Below the pieces are notes generated by a model that saw only the letters and a program-made list of their open reading frames with translations, searched no databases and was not told the DNA's origin. Below are positions 42,601-52,515 of a stretch of 60,397 nt of DNA, in pieces. How positions within the stretch are numbered: the first letter of the stretch is position 1; every line of letters begins with the position of its first letter. Origin of the DNA: Acutalibacter sp. 1XD8-33 (lineage in GTDB: Bacteria > Bacillota > Clostridia > Oscillospirales > Acutalibacteraceae); the NCBI RefSeq assembly GCF_003612555.1, contig NZ_RAZF01000016.1, forward strand, positions 1 through 60,397, written 5' to 3'. Made by a program: the position numbers and the translations under genes.

Positions 42601-45549
42601 TGGATACACGATCAATCGCTACTTTATCCGGCACCCGGAGATGATTTTGGGGGAACAATCTTCTGACAGCACTCAATATGGACAGCAGGATTTTACGGTA
42701 AAACCCATACCTGGCACAGACCTTGGAGAACAACTGCGGGAGGCAATAACGCACATTGAGGGCCGGTATATGGAAGCAGAAACCATTGCATTAGACGAGG
42801 AAAAGGAGCAGGAAACCGTCCCCGCCGACCCGGAGGTCAGGAACTTCTCCTATACCATTGTAAAAGGGGATGTGTACTACCGCCAGGATTCCGTCATGGT
42901 CAAGATGGAGCTGGGGGCAACAGCCAAGGCCCGCGTTACCGCCCTCATTGACCTGCGGGACTGCACCCGGCGGCTTATCAATAAGCAGATGGAGTTATCC
43001 GCAAGGGATGAAGAAATTAAATCCGCCCAGGCAGAGCTGAACCGGCTCTATGACAATTTCACTCGGAAATTCGGCCTTGTCAACGACAAAACCAACGAGC
43101 GGACGTTCTGCGACGACTCGTCCTACTATCTGCTGTGCGCCCTGGAAATTCTGGACGACGAGGGCAAGTTCGTCCGCAAAGCAGATATGTTTACGAAACG
43201 CACTATCCTCCCCCGGCAGGAAATTACCCATGTTGACACCGCCGCCGAGGCCCTGGCTATGTCCATCGGCAATCGGGCCAGGGTTGACCTGCCCTATATG
43301 GCGGGGCTGACCGGCAAAACCGAGGAGGAGATCATCCATGATCTGCATGGCCAGATTTTCCGCGTCCCTTTCCGCGACCCGCCCATTTACCAGACCGCTG
43401 ACGAATATCTCTCCGGCAATGTGCGGGAAAAGTTAAGTATCGCGGAAGTAGCCGCAGGGGACAATCCGGATTTCAATATCAATGTAAGCGCTCTGGAAGC
43501 AGTCCAGCCCAAGGACCTGGAAGCGTCAGAAATCTCCGTCCGGCTGGGAACGGACTGGATAGAATCCGAGTATGTGGAGCAGTTTATGTATGAACTGCTC
43601 AAGACTCCCCGCAAAGCCAGAGAGGATATTCATGTTCAGTATTCCTCAGTTATCCATGTGTGGAACATCAGCTGCAAGACCCATGTCCGCAAGGACGATG
43701 TGCTGGCGCACAGTACCTACGGCACCCGCCGCGTCAGCGCCTATAAGCTGCTGGAGGACGCGCTGAATCTGCAAAGCACCCGCGTTTACGATACCATAAC
43801 AGCAAACGGCGGGGATAAACGTGTGCTGAACGCCAAGGAAACAACCCTGGCCCAGCAGAAGCAGTCTATGATTAAACTGGCGTTTCAGGATTGGATATGG
43901 AAGGACCTGGACCGGCGGCAAAAGCTGGTCCGAAAATACAATGAGGAAATGAACTGCATCCGGCCCCGGCAGTACGATGGGAGCCACCTTGTTTTGGATG
44001 GCATGAACCCGGAAATTCAGCTAGAGGAGCACCAGAAAAACGCCATTGCAAGGGCGGTCTACGGTGGAAACACCCTGTTCGCCCACTGCGTAGGTGCTGG
44101 CAAGACCTTTGAAATTACGGCCTCGGCTATGGAAATGAAACGGCTGGGGCTGTGTTCCAAATCCATGATCGTGGTGCCAAACCACCTCACCCAGCAGTGG
44201 GCCTCGGAATTTCTACGGCTTTACCTCAACGCGAATATCCTTGTCACCACCAAACGGGATTTCGAAAAGGACCGGCGAAAAAAGTTCTGCTCCCGAATTG
44301 CCACCGGGGACTATGACGCGGTTATCATAGGGTACTCTCAGTTTGAGAAGATACCCGTCAGCAAGGAGAGGCAGATCAGGCAGCTAAACCAGCAGATGGA
44401 TGCGATCATAGATGGAATTGCCCGCGCAAAAGAGGAGGACGGACAGCATTTCACCGTGAAAAATATGGAGCGTACCAAGCGAAGCCTGGAATCACGGCTG
44501 AAGAAATTGCAGGCAGATAACCGCAAGGACACTGTAATAGATTTTGAGGAATTGGGCATTGACCGGCTGTTTGTGGACGAGTCAGACAACTTTAAGAACC
44601 TTTTTTTGGTCACGAAAATGCAGAATGTGGCCGGACTTTCCACCTCTGACGCACAGAAATCCTCCGATATGTTCAGCAAGACGCAATACCTGGATGAAAT
44701 CACAGACTATAAAGGGGTTATCTTTGCCACGGGAACACCAATCAGCAACTCTATCACAGAGATGTTCACCGTTCAGAGATACCTCCAAAATAACGCCTTG
44801 AAAGCCATGGGTATGGAGCATTTCGACAGCTGGGCCAGTCGGTTTGGGGAAACTGTCACCACTATGGAGCTGGCCCCCGAGGGTACATACCGCCCCCGCA
44901 CACGGTTCGCCAAATTCTTCAATCTCCCGGAGCTTATGAACATCTTCCATGAGGTGGCAGACATTAAAACGGAGGATATGCTGAACCTGCCCACGCCTGA
45001 CGTGGAGTTCCACAATATTGTAGCGCAGCCCAGCGAGTATCAGCGGGAATATGTGCAGGAGCTGTCGGAGCGGGCTACCGCCGTTCGCGCCGGGAGTGTG
45101 GACCCCACTAAGGATAACCTGCTCAAAATCACGAACGATGGCCGGAAGCAGGGGCTGGACCAGCGGCTTATAAGCCCCTTTGCGGAGGATGAGCCGGGTT
45201 CCAAGCTCAATCTGTGTGTGGAGAACATCATGAAATTTTGGCAAGAGGGCAAGGAAGAAAAACTCACGCAACTGGTGTTTTCTGACCTGTCCACCCCCAA
45301 AAAGGACGGCAGTTTCAATGTCTACAATGATATAAAATCCAAGCTGGTGGCAAACGGTGTGCCGGAGAATGAGGTTGCCTTTATCCATGATGCGGAAACG
45401 GAAGTCAAGAAAAAGGAGCTGTTCGCAAAAGTTCGCAGCGGCAAGGTGCGGGTGCTCATTGGCAGCACACAGAAACTCGGCGCGGGGACAAACATTCAAG
45501 ACCGGCTTATCGCGCTCCATCATCTTGACTGCCCCTGGCGCCCCCGCGA
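36620..45549 (+). pseudogene. LtrC-like methylase/helicase, 5' part (split by element E)
   Basis: Start ATG 36620 follows AAGGGAGGGA. Domains in order: N-terminal LPD/YodL-like region (about 1-250), a Gly/Pro/Glu-rich low-complexity part (about 255-375) overprinted by a tnpV-like gene, two MutS-domain-I-like copies (near 810-880, DFFEMYG; and 930-1000, IYFYGADA), a DNA methylase domain near 1817 with the LEPSCGVG and GNVPFG motifs, and a SNF2/DEAD-type helicase with Walker A GAGKT near 2492 and a DESDNFKN Walker B-like motif. The frame is cut at 45549 by element E, just before helicase motif VI. With 55819-56743 it restores 3284 residues, so insertion was in frame. Without that part the helicase is inactive. 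Such proteins are thought to process transfer DNA. Confidence 0.9.
37395..37745 (+). CDS. tnpV: TnpV-like gene overprinted in the +1 frame of the helicase gene
   Basis: This 116-residue frame starts at ATG 37395, with AAGGAGAGG (37381-37389) six bases upstream, and ends at TGA 37743-37745, entirely inside the helicase gene but in another frame. It aligns along its length with the free-standing TnpV of element E: shared EGDFLLP/QGDYLIP, RYLRE/NYLKQ, LYNRLILSGKL/TYTNLLTSGRL, a conserved AEIDR block, GLTEELKAQD/GITERLKEEN and the closing ELIY/EIIY. In the helicase frame the same bases give Gly/Pro/Glu-rich low-complexity residues, as expected if the tnpV frame is the constrained one. TnpV function in Tn4451-type elements is not established. 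Confidence 0.7.
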   Translation: MENNLTYRQEGDFLLPELEMKTPSTLGKYGRMRERYLREERPVLYNRLILSGKLMEHLAEIDRTANRRLEQLMPELKKSMGLTEELKAQDPMKWAGLMNNAKSKVEEMILEELIYH

Positions 45550-45605
45550 TGTAGGACGGATTTTGCGGACATTCAAAATAAAAAAGAATGTGGAGGTAAC
45601 AGACA

Positions 45606-45980
45606 ATGGCAAAGACGATTTTTGAGGAACTGGGCGGCAAATATGAGCGGCAAGGAGATTATTTAATACCGTGCTTAACTGTACCCGCCGAAGAAGAACA
45701 GCCGATAGGCACATGGGGGCAACGACATCTGAATTATCTGAAGCAGTACCGTAAGGTTACATACACCAATCTTCTCACAAGCGGCAGGCTCAACGCTTAT
45801 CTTGCCGACATCGACAGACAGGCACAGGAACGCTTTGAAAGGCTCATAGAGGGCATGAAACAGGAACAGGGCATAACGGAACGCCTAAAGGAAGAAAACG
45901 CCTTAGAATGGACAGGGCGGCTAGGTAACATAAGGGCTTGTGCGAGGGAGATTGTAGGAAAAGAAATTATCTATGTATAA
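45606..45980 (+). CDS. tnpV: TnpV, transposon-encoded protein
   Basis: This 124-residue protein has an ATG start after GGAGGTAA. It has a compact N-terminal beta part (KYERQGDYLIPCL), then helices with a conserved YTNLLTSGRLNAYLADIDRQ block and a C-terminal EIIY. It matches the TnpV family of Tn4451-like elements and is the first gene inside the left end of element E, as in relatives. A diverged paralogue is overprinted inside the helicase gene at 37395. TnpV is not required for excision in studied elements as far as I recall, and its role is unknown. Confidence 0.82.
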   Translation: MAKTIFEELGGKYERQGDYLIPCLTVPAEEEQPIGTWGQRHLNYLKQYRKVTYTNLLTSGRLNAYLADIDRQAQERFERLIEGMKQEQGITERLKEENALEWTGRLGNIRACAREIVGKEIIYV

Positions 45981-46054
45981 GCAGCAGGTTAACGGTAGAG
46001 TGAAAATTTTGCCGCTGTTCCTGTTTTAGTGCAAAGTTTTAGTATTTCGTCAGC

Positions 46055-46361
46055 TTGACAAATAAATGATTAAGGAATATAATTAAGCTTAATTTCATAC
46101 AAGGAGTTAGTAAATATGCGGCAAGGTATTCTTAAATAAACTGTCAATTTGATAGTGGGAACAAAAAGGTTTTAGCCCTTTTGCTTTTAATGGGGCTTAG
46201 TTTTTTGTACCCAGTTTAAGAATACTTTTATCATGTAATTTTATATATCCGAAAACACATAGGTGTTTTGGGCTTATTGAAGTTATTTACCCAGTGATAG
46301 GAGTATTTATCACTGGGTATTTTTATGCCCTTTTTTGGGCGTTGATTTGGAGGAAAATTAC
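46055..46361 (+). promoter_or_regulatory. tet promoter, leader peptide and attenuator
   Basis: TTGACA (46055-46060) and TATAAT (46078-46083) are 17 bases apart, a consensus promoter. A seven-codon leader ORF, MRQGILK, lies at 46116-46139. The leader includes GTATTCTTAAA near 46126-46136, which can pair with TTTAAGAATAC near 46217-46227. A terminator stem ACCCAGTGATA (46289-46299)/TATCACTGGGT (46308-46318) with a T-run follows just before the tet RBS GGAGGA (46349-46354). This is the attenuation layout known from tet(M)-type leaders, where tetracycline-stalled ribosomes allow read-through. Confidence 0.8.
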
Positions 46362-48281
46362 ATGAAAATAATTAACTTAGGAATTTTAGCCCACGTTGAT
46401 GCAGGAAAGACAACTTTAACAGAAAGTTTATTATATACCAGTGGTGCGATTGCGGAATTAGGGAGCGTGGATAAAGGAACAACAAGAACAGATACAATGA
46501 ATTTGGAGCGTCAAAGAGGAATTACCATACAGACGGCAGTGACATCTTTTCAATGGGAGGATGTAAAAGTCAATATTATAGATACGCCTGGACATATGGA
46601 TTTTTTGGCGGAAGTTTACCGTTCTTTATCCGTTTTAGACGGGGCGGTATTATTGGTTTCTGCAAAGGATGGCGTGCAGGCACAGACTCGTATATTGTTT
46701 CATGCATTACAGACAATGAAGATTCCAACAATCTTTTTTATCAATAAAATTGACCAAGAGGGAATTGATTTGCAAATGGTATATCAGGAAATGAAAGAAA
46801 AACTTTCTCCCGAAATAATAGTGAAACAAAAGGTAATGCAGCATCCCCGCATAAACATAATGGATAATGTTGATATCGAACAGTGGGAGGTGCTAATTGC
46901 AGGAAACGATGAACTTTTGGAAAGATATATATTAGAGGAGCCACTTAAAATTTCGGAACTAGAGCAGGAAGAAAATAGGAGATTTCAGAATGGCACAGTA
47001 TTTCCTGTTTATCATGGAAGCGCTAAGAACAATCTGGGAATCCGGCAGCTTATAGAAGTAATTACAGGCAGGCTTTATTCATCAACGCCCAAAGAACAGT
47101 CTGAACTATGCGGGCAGGTTTTTAAGATTGAATATTCAGAAAAAAGGAGGCGTTTGGCTTATGTGCGTCTGTACAGCGGCGCATTGCATTCGAGGGACGT
47201 TGTCAGAATATCAGAAAAAGAGAAAATAAAAATTACAGAGATGAGTATTCCTACAAACGGTGAATTGTGTTTAGCAGATACGGCTTACTCTGGTGAAATT
47301 GTCATTTTATTTAATGATATTTTACGATTAAATAGTATTCTTGGGAACGAAGTATTGTTGCCGCAGCGGGAATCTATTGAAAATCCGCTCCCTATACTCC
47401 AAACAACAATTGAAGTAAAGAAATCCGAACAGCGGGAAGTGTTACTTGAGGCGCTTACAGAAATCTCAGATGGCGATCCTCTTTTAAAGTATTACGTGGA
47501 TACTACAACGCATGAAATTATACTTTCCTTTTTGGGGAAGGTACAGATGGAAGTTATTTGTGCCATTCTTGAGGAAAAGTATCATGTAGAGGCAGAAATA
47601 AAAGAACCTACTGTTATATACATGGAAAGACCGTTAGGAAAAGCAGAATATACCATCCATATTGAAGTGCCGCCGAATCCTTTCTGGGCTACTATTGGAT
47701 TATCAGTAGAACCGCTCCCTCTTGGGAGCGGGGTGCAGTATGAAAGCCGGGTTTCACTTGGGTATTTAAACCAATCATTCCAAAATGCAGTTATGGAAGG
47801 AGTTCGTTATGGTTGTGAGCAAGGGATGTATGGATGGGAAGTGACAGACTGTAAAATCTGTTTTGAATATGGTGTGTATTATAGTCCCGTAAGCACCCCG
47901 GCAGATTTTCGGCTGCTTTCTCCTATTGTATTGGAGCAGGCTTTAAGAAGAGCGGGGACAGAATTATTAGAACCATATCTCTATTTTGAAATTTATGCAC
48001 CGCAAGAATATCTCTCACGGGCGTATCACGATGCCCCTAAGTATGGTGCAGATATTGTAAGTACTCAGCTAAAAAATAACGAGGTTATTCTGAAAGGGGA
48101 AATCCCTGCCAGATGTGTTCAGGAGTATAGAAATGATTTAACCTATTTTACAAATGGGCAAGGAGTTTGTTTAACAGAGTTAAAAGGATACCAATCAGCT
48201 AACAGCAAGCCTGTTTGCCAGCCCCGCCGCCCCAATAGCCGTATAGATAAGGTTCGGCATATGTTCCATAAGTTGACTTAA
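46362..48281 (+). CDS. tet(O)/tet(32): Tetracycline resistance ribosomal protection protein, Tet(O)/Tet(32) type
   Basis: This 639-residue EF-G-like GTPase removes tetracycline from the ribosome. G motifs: AHVDAGKTT near the N-terminus, the DTPGHMDF motif near residues 73-80, and NKID near 127-130. The length matches Tet(O) exactly. The N-terminal 150 residues and many C-terminal blocks are close to Tet(O) as I recall it, while residues about 150-400 differ more, as in Tet(32) or mosaic O/32 genes. The C-terminus [13 protein letters not shown] is conserved in the family. The start ATG 46362 follows GGAGGAAAATTAC. The AT-rich gene differs in base use from the ICE around it. Which allele it is needs a database match. 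Confidence 0.93.
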   Translation: MKIINLGILAHVDAGKTTLTESLLYTSGAIAELGSVDKGTTRTDTMNLERQRGITIQTAVTSFQWEDVKVNIIDTPGHMDFLAEVYRSLSVLDGAVLLVSAKDGVQAQTRILFHALQTMKIPTIFFINKIDQEGIDLQMVYQEMKEKLSPEIIVKQKVMQHPRINIMDNVDIEQWEVLIAGNDELLERYILEEPLKISELEQEENRRFQNGTVFPVYHGSAKNNLGIRQLIEVITGRLYSSTPKEQSELCGQVFKIEYSEKRRRLAYVRLYSGALHSRDVVRISEKEKIKITEMSIPTNGELCLADTAYSGEIVILFNDILRLNSILGNEVLLPQRESIENPLPILQTTIEVKKSEQREVLLEALTEISDGDPLLKYYVDTTTHEIILSFLGKVQMEVICAILEEKYHVEAEIKEPTVIYMERPLGKAEYTIHIEVPPNPFWATIGLSVEPLPLGSGVQYESRVSLGYLNQSFQNAVMEGVRYGCEQGMYGWEVTDCKICFEYGVYYSPVSTPADFRLLSPIVLEQALRRAGTELLEPYLYFEIYAPQEYLSRAYHDAPKYGADIVSTQLKNNEVILKGEIPARCVQEYRNDLTYFTNGQGVCLTELKGYQSANSKPVCQPRRPNSRIDKVRHMFHKLT

Positions 48282-48345
48282 CAGTTTGTGTAAATTGTAT
48301 AAATATTTTGTATAGAATGGGATTTGAAAGGATTAGAACGTAATT

Positions 48346-48519
48346 ATGATTAAATGTGAATGGATATTGTGTCCTGTTTGTGGGAGTAAAACTCGTAATA
48401 AAATTAGGAAGGATAGCGTTTTAAAAAATTATCCTCTCTATTGTCCAAAATGCAGGCAAGAAAGATTGATAAAAGTTGATAATTTGAAAGTAACAGTCAT
48501 CAGAGAGCCAGACGCTTAA
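48346..48519 (+). CDS. Cysteine-rich KTR-domain small protein
   Basis: This 57-residue protein starts at ATG 48346 after a weak purine-rich region. Two CxxC knuckles (CPVCG near 11-15 and CPKCR near 35-39) frame the KTR motif region SKTRNKI. It matches the Cys-rich KTR-domain proteins often found just downstream of tet genes in Gram-positive elements. It probably binds zinc. Its role is unknown. It is followed by two terminators, so it is the last gene of the tet unit. Confidence 0.8.
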   Translation: MIKCEWILCPVCGSKTRNKIRKDSVLKNYPLYCPKCRQERLIKVDNLKVTVIREPDA

Positions 48520-49011
48520 GACGCAGAGCCGATGAATTTGTGGAATAACTCACGAATCATCGGCTTTTTTTTAATTTGGCATTTGAAAGGACAAGCCCAC
48601 AAATAAAAAAACGATATTCGGGTGGGCTTTTTTATTATACCTTAAATTACCCTCTGGATTTGTTTTTGAATTTGGAGGGTTTTTATGTTCCTTTTTTCGG
48701 GCAGTAATCTATCTGCTCATGCAACGCAGAATTTATACATACACAACATATCGGGGAATGGCAGGAAGCCAGTTAAAAAAATTATCCCCAACCATGCAAC
48801 GCTACTTCTCACCATGAAACCAGAAGTAGAATATCCACTTAACAGAATATGTATCTCCTATAACCGTAGAGGTCACAGAGCTTTTGCGGTTTTTCTTTTG
48901 TCGTTTTTTATCGGAATGTGCCGCAGGGCTAGTCCTTGTGCTGGTTGTCGTTCCCCGCCTCTCCATCTGGATTTTTACATTTTCAAAAATTCAGATTGGA
49001 GGGAAAGGAAC
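48520..49011. other. Intergenic region after the tet unit
   Basis: It contains the two tandem terminators. A reading frame runs into it from the downstream sigma-like gene, starting at ATG 48685, but the codons before 49012 give unlikely basic and Cys-rich protein and the RBS GGAGGGAAAGG fits ATG 49012. No separate gene is supported. Confidence 0.6.
48527..48635 (+). terminator. Two tandem terminators after the tet unit
   Basis: The first stem pairs AGCCGATGA (48527-48535) with TCATCGGCT (48558-48566) and ends in a run of T. The second pairs AAGCCCAC (48593-48600) with GTGGGCTT (48622-48629), followed by TTTTTATT. Together they isolate the tet gene from the transposition genes. Confidence 0.75.
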
Positions 49012-49455
49012 ATGGCATATAACCACGGACGAGAGGACAGAAAATGGCGTATCTGGAAAGAAGCCGAGGAAAAGATGTTGCGGGAGTGCGGCGTTGATGA
49101 AGCGGTCATTGAGCAAATCCGCATAGAGGACAGGGCAGACTTTAATTCCAACAGGCGGTTTTACCGATGGACGAGCGACTTTGGGGAATACCTTGAGGGA
49201 ATGGCAGACACCGAACCGCAGGCAGAGCCGAATACCATTGCGGACTTACTGGACGAGATTGAGAACGAGAAGCTGTATCAGGCACTGCTTACGGTGGACA
49301 AGCATACCCTGCTCATTCTCTTGCTGAAAATGCAGGGCTATTCCACGAGGGAGATTGCGGCGATGGCAGGGCTTACCGAAAGGGCGGTCTATAAACGCCT
49401 TGAAAGGCTCCGTAAAAAATTAAAGCCTATTTTTTATCCTTTCGGGGAAATTTAA
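49012..49455 (+). CDS. Sigma-70 region 4-like protein (first)
   Basis: This 147-residue protein starts at ATG 49012 after GGAGGGAAAGG. The C-terminal half (about 88-140) is a region-4-type helix-turn-helix, with LLKMQGYSTREIAAMAGLTE as the core and a basic recognition helix RAVYKRLERLRKKL. The N-terminal half is charged and lacks sigma region 2. Such genes lie between the tet unit and the replication/mobilisation genes of Tn4451-like elements, probably controlling element transcription. It is followed by a second related gene. Confidence 0.78.
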   Translation: MAYNHGREDRKWRIWKEAEEKMLRECGVDEAVIEQIRIEDRADFNSNRRFYRWTSDFGEYLEGMADTEPQAEPNTIADLLDEIENEKLYQALLTVDKHTLLILLLKMQGYSTREIAAMAGLTERAVYKRLERLRKKLKPIFYPFGEI

Positions 49456-49521
49456 TCATTTCCACGGGCTATTGGGTGGGAGGGCAATCCTCTCACTCAA
49501 TTTTTTTCGGGAGGAAAGGAA

Positions 49522-49995
49522 ATGGCATACGGGGCAAAGACATACACACTTCGGGAGGAATCCACGGAAAGCGGCGCAAGGTATTTTATCAGTTTTAGGG
49601 ACGGGCAGGGGAAATCTCACGAGTTGGAAGTATCAGAACAGCTATTTTTTGAATTTCGGCAGATGGAACGGAAAAATAGAAACCTTCAGCAATGGAATCA
49701 GCGGCACAGGGAGTTTAACGAGGTATGGGACGAAACGCTTTACAGACGTGCGTTAAGAGTGCCTAAATCGCTTGATGAAAGAATGATTGAAAAAGAACGG
49801 AATGAACTGTTTTACAAAGCTATTGCCCGACTGCCAGAGATACAAAGGCGGCGTTTCCTGCTCTACTACGAGTATGATTTCAACTTTTATCAAATCGGCA
49901 AGATGGAGCATTGCACCGCTTCCGCTATCCAGAAGTCCGTTTCGGTTGCAAGGGAAAAGGTCAAGGCAGAAATGAAGAAATATCTCCAACCGTGA
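49522..49995 (+). CDS. Sigma-70 region 4-like protein (second)
   Basis: This 157-residue protein starts at ATG 49522 after GGGAGGAAAGG. The N-terminal part is a small beta domain (GARYFISFRDGQG) and the C-terminal part (about 100-155) a region-4-type helix-turn-helix (ARLPEIQRRRFLLYYEYDFN, then IGKMEHCTASAIQKSVSVAR). The layout resembles the preceding gene and the sigma-like protein of element A (10536), including the KKKL or KVKAEMKK basic tail. It is likely a regulator of the element. Direct RNA-polymerase binding is inferred. Confidence 0.75.
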   Translation: MAYGAKTYTLREESTESGARYFISFRDGQGKSHELEVSEQLFFEFRQMERKNRNLQQWNQRHREFNEVWDETLYRRALRVPKSLDERMIEKERNELFYKAIARLPEIQRRRFLLYYEYDFNFYQIGKMEHCTASAIQKSVSVAREKVKAEMKKYLQP

Positions 49996-50147
49996 CAGTC
50001 ACCGCCCGAAAAAGAAGTTTGCTCTTAATAGGTGTGGGATTGGCGGCAATACATACTCTCACTTTTTTTCGTGGGAGTAAATCTTTTTAAGGAGGTTTAT
50101 TTTTATGTGCAACAAAACCAAAACCACAGCCCGAAAGGAGGAAAGCC

Positions 50148-51200
50148 ATGCAGAAGTTACAGACAGTCAATGCAGACACGCTCCTTTATGAGCCGCTTGA
50201 GAAACCGTCCTTTGTAGTGGACGGTCTGATACCCACGGGCTTAACCCTTTTCTGCGGCTCACAGAAAATCGGCAAGAGCTGGCTCATGTTAAAGCTCTGC
50301 CTATGTGTGTCACAGGGAATCCCCTTATGGGATATGCCGACACGGGAGGGCGATGTGCTTTACCTCTGTCTGGAGGACACGTTCTGCCGCATACAGGACA
50401 GGCTGTTCCGCTTGACGGACGAAGCAAGTGGGCGGCTCCACTTTGCGGTGGCAAGCGATAAGCTGTCAGACGGTCTTATTGTGCAGTTGGAAGATTATCT
50501 GAAAGAATACCCCGACAGCAGGCTGATTGTCATTGACACCTTGCAGAAAATCCGCACCGCATCCAAAGACAACGCCTATGCAAGCGATTACGGGGACATC
50601 TCCCTTATTAAAGACTTTGCCGACAGGCACTCATTGGCGGTCATTGTCGTACACCACATCCGAAAGCAGAACGACAGCGATGTGTTCAACAAGGTGTCTG
50701 GCACGACGGGATTGACGGGGAGTGCGGACGCCACCTTTGTTCTGGAACAGGAAAACCGTGCGTCCAATGCCGCAAAGTTATATGTGACGGGCAGGGACAC
50801 ACCCTATCAGGAGTTTAAGCTCCGCTTCCGTGATTGCAGTTGGGAACTGGTGGAACGTAAGGAGCAGGAACAGCTTGCGAAAGAAGCGATACCTGATGTT
50901 CTTTTTCGTCTGGTTGATTTCATGCAGGGCAGGGAGGGATGGACTGGCACAGCCACCGAGTTACTGGACGCTCTGGGGGAAACAGGGACAGCGGCAAATG
51001 TCTTGACGAAGTGGATGAACGAGTACCGCCTTGACTTCCTGCTTGAAAACCATATCCGCTATGATTTCAGCCGCAGGAGCAACGGGCGGATGATTTCCCT
51101 TGCAAGGCAGGAAGATGTGGGGAATGACGGTCATGACGATGATGACGGTGTTTTTGGGATGCCCCCGCCGCTGTCATCCCTACGGGAGAACACCCCGTAA
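50148..51200 (+). CDS. AAA-family ATPase (RepA-like helicase, AAA_25 type)
   Basis: This 350-residue RecA-fold ATPase starts at ATG 50148 after AAAGGAGG. Walker A GSQKIGKS lies at residues 37-44, Walker B LIVIDTLQK near 124-132, and a conserved VVHHIRK segment near 166-172 that may be a sensor. The C-terminus (about 250-350) is a winged-helix-like region. The family includes plasmid RepA helicases that load at origins and is typical of mobilizable elements next to a Mob gene. Its last codons form one arm of a 42-base inverted repeat (51125-51166). It could support replication of the circular form. Confidence 0.82.
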   Translation: MQKLQTVNADTLLYEPLEKPSFVVDGLIPTGLTLFCGSQKIGKSWLMLKLCLCVSQGIPLWDMPTREGDVLYLCLEDTFCRIQDRLFRLTDEASGRLHFAVASDKLSDGLIVQLEDYLKEYPDSRLIVIDTLQKIRTASKDNAYASDYGDISLIKDFADRHSLAVIVVHHIRKQNDSDVFNKVSGTTGLTGSADATFVLEQENRASNAAKLYVTGRDTPYQEFKLRFRDCSWELVERKEQEQLAKEAIPDVLFRLVDFMQGREGWTGTATELLDALGETGTAANVLTKWMNEYRLDFLLENHIRYDFSRRSNGRMISLARQEDVGNDGHDDDDGVFGMPPPLSSLRENTP

Positions 51201-51485
51201 ACGCAACATGCAGGCGTGGGCATTACTCGCCCTTTTCGGCTCGTAAAGCCACCCCTGCGGTCAGAAAAATCCCCCGATTTTTCCGACTGCGTTTACAGGG
51301 TGTAACACACTACACTTTGCCCTGCAAAGTCGTGTGCCAGACGTTCCCTCTGGACTCCCTTATGGCAGGGCTTACGCCCTGCTTATCCTGCGCTTTCCGC
51401 TTCGGATAAAAGAATATCGGCGTGACGGTTACGGCTCTTATGAGGGGGTATCCCAAAAACACCGTCATCATCGTCATGACCGTCA
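51125..51485. repeat. 42-bp inverted repeat flanking a putative oriT region
   Basis: Arm 1 (51125-51166) and arm 2 (51444-51485) are reverse complements with one mismatch, starting TGACGGTCATGACGATGATG and TGACGGTGTTTTTGGGAT-like blocks. The 277-base spacer carries smaller hairpins, such as CTTTGC/GCAAAG near 51320 and GCAGGGC/GCCCTGC near 51365. Its place between the ATPase and the Mob gene suggests an origin of transfer or of replication. There is no gene in 51201-51541. Confidence 0.65.
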
Positions 51486-51541
51486 CGCACCAAAGACAGG
51501 AAGCGACAGTTACCCGCCGAAAGAAAGGAAGATGATGAACT

Positions 51542-52507
51542 ATGCCCTATGCAATCCTGCGTTTCCAGAAACGCAAAGCAGGCGGCGTTGCGGCTTGTGA
51601 ACGCCACAACGAGAGGAAGAAAGAAGCCTATAAAAGCAACCCAGACATTGACGTGGGACGCTCCAAAGATAACTACCATCTTGTGAATCCACCCCGTTAC
51701 ACCTACAAAAAAGAGATAAACCGAATGGTAGATGAAGCGGGCTGTAAGGTAAGGAAAGACAGCGTGATGATGGTGGAAACGCTCATCACCGCTTCGCCCG
51801 AATTTATGAACAGCTTACCGCCAGAAGAACAAAAAGCCTATTTCCAGACGGCTCTTGACTTCATTTCGGAACGTGTGGGAAAGCAGAATATCCTCTCCGC
51901 AGTCGTCCACATGGACGAAAGAACGCCCCATATGCACCTGTGCTTTGTGCCGCTCACGCCCGACAACAAGCTGTCAGCGAAGTCTATCTTAGGCAATCAA
52001 AAGAGCCTGTCCGAGTGGCAGACCGCCTACCATGAGCGGATGTCCGCACGGTGGAATCCGCTTGAACGGGGGCAGTCCTCAATGGATACAAAGCGCAAGC
52101 ACATCCCCACATGGCTCTATAAACTAGGCGGCAGGCTTGATAAACAGTATGAAGAAATCGTGTCTGCCCTCTCCGACATTAACGCCTTTAACGCAGGAAA
52201 GAAGCGTGACAAGGCTCTGGAACTGATTGCGGCGTGGCTCCCAGACGTGGAGAAATTCTCTAAGGAAATCGGCAAACAGAGAGCTTATATCGACAGCTTG
52301 AAAGAGAGAATCGGGCAGGAATCCGACTATGCGGGGCGTATGCGTGATGAAAAGTACGAGCAGGAATTAAAGGTACAGAAATCCAACCAGAGGATATTTG
52401 AGTTGCAGAAAACCAATCAGCAGATGGAAAGGTTATTGAAAAAAATACCGCCAGAGGTATTGGAAGAATTACAGAAAACAGGCAGAACCAGACAAAAAGA
52501 AAGGTAG
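51542..52507 (+). CDS. Mob/Pre-family relaxase
   Basis: This 321-residue mobilisation protein starts at ATG 51542. The MOB-V-type motif HMDERTPHMH lies at residues 123-132, with H123, D125, H130 and H132 as likely metal-binding or catalytic residues. N-terminal residues RKAGGVAACERHNER are typical of the family, and the C-terminal 100 residues form a coiled coil. Such relaxases nick at oriT and allow mobilisation by a co-resident conjugative system. Here the host element C could supply the transfer machinery. The candidate oriT lies just upstream. Confidence 0.88.
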   Translation: MPYAILRFQKRKAGGVAACERHNERKKEAYKSNPDIDVGRSKDNYHLVNPPRYTYKKEINRMVDEAGCKVRKDSVMMVETLITASPEFMNSLPPEEQKAYFQTALDFISERVGKQNILSAVVHMDERTPHMHLCFVPLTPDNKLSAKSILGNQKSLSEWQTAYHERMSARWNPLERGQSSMDTKRKHIPTWLYKLGGRLDKQYEEIVSALSDINAFNAGKKRDKALELIAAWLPDVEKFSKEIGKQRAYIDSLKERIGQESDYAGRMRDEKYEQELKVQKSNQRIFELQKTNQQMERLLKKIPPEVLEELQKTGRTRQKER

Positions 52508-52515
52508 GGATGTGA

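Noticed and set aside
48685-49011. N-terminal extension of the first sigma-like gene in element E
   Set aside because: The RBS fits ATG 49012, and the upstream codons give basic, Cys-rich sequence unlike the family.
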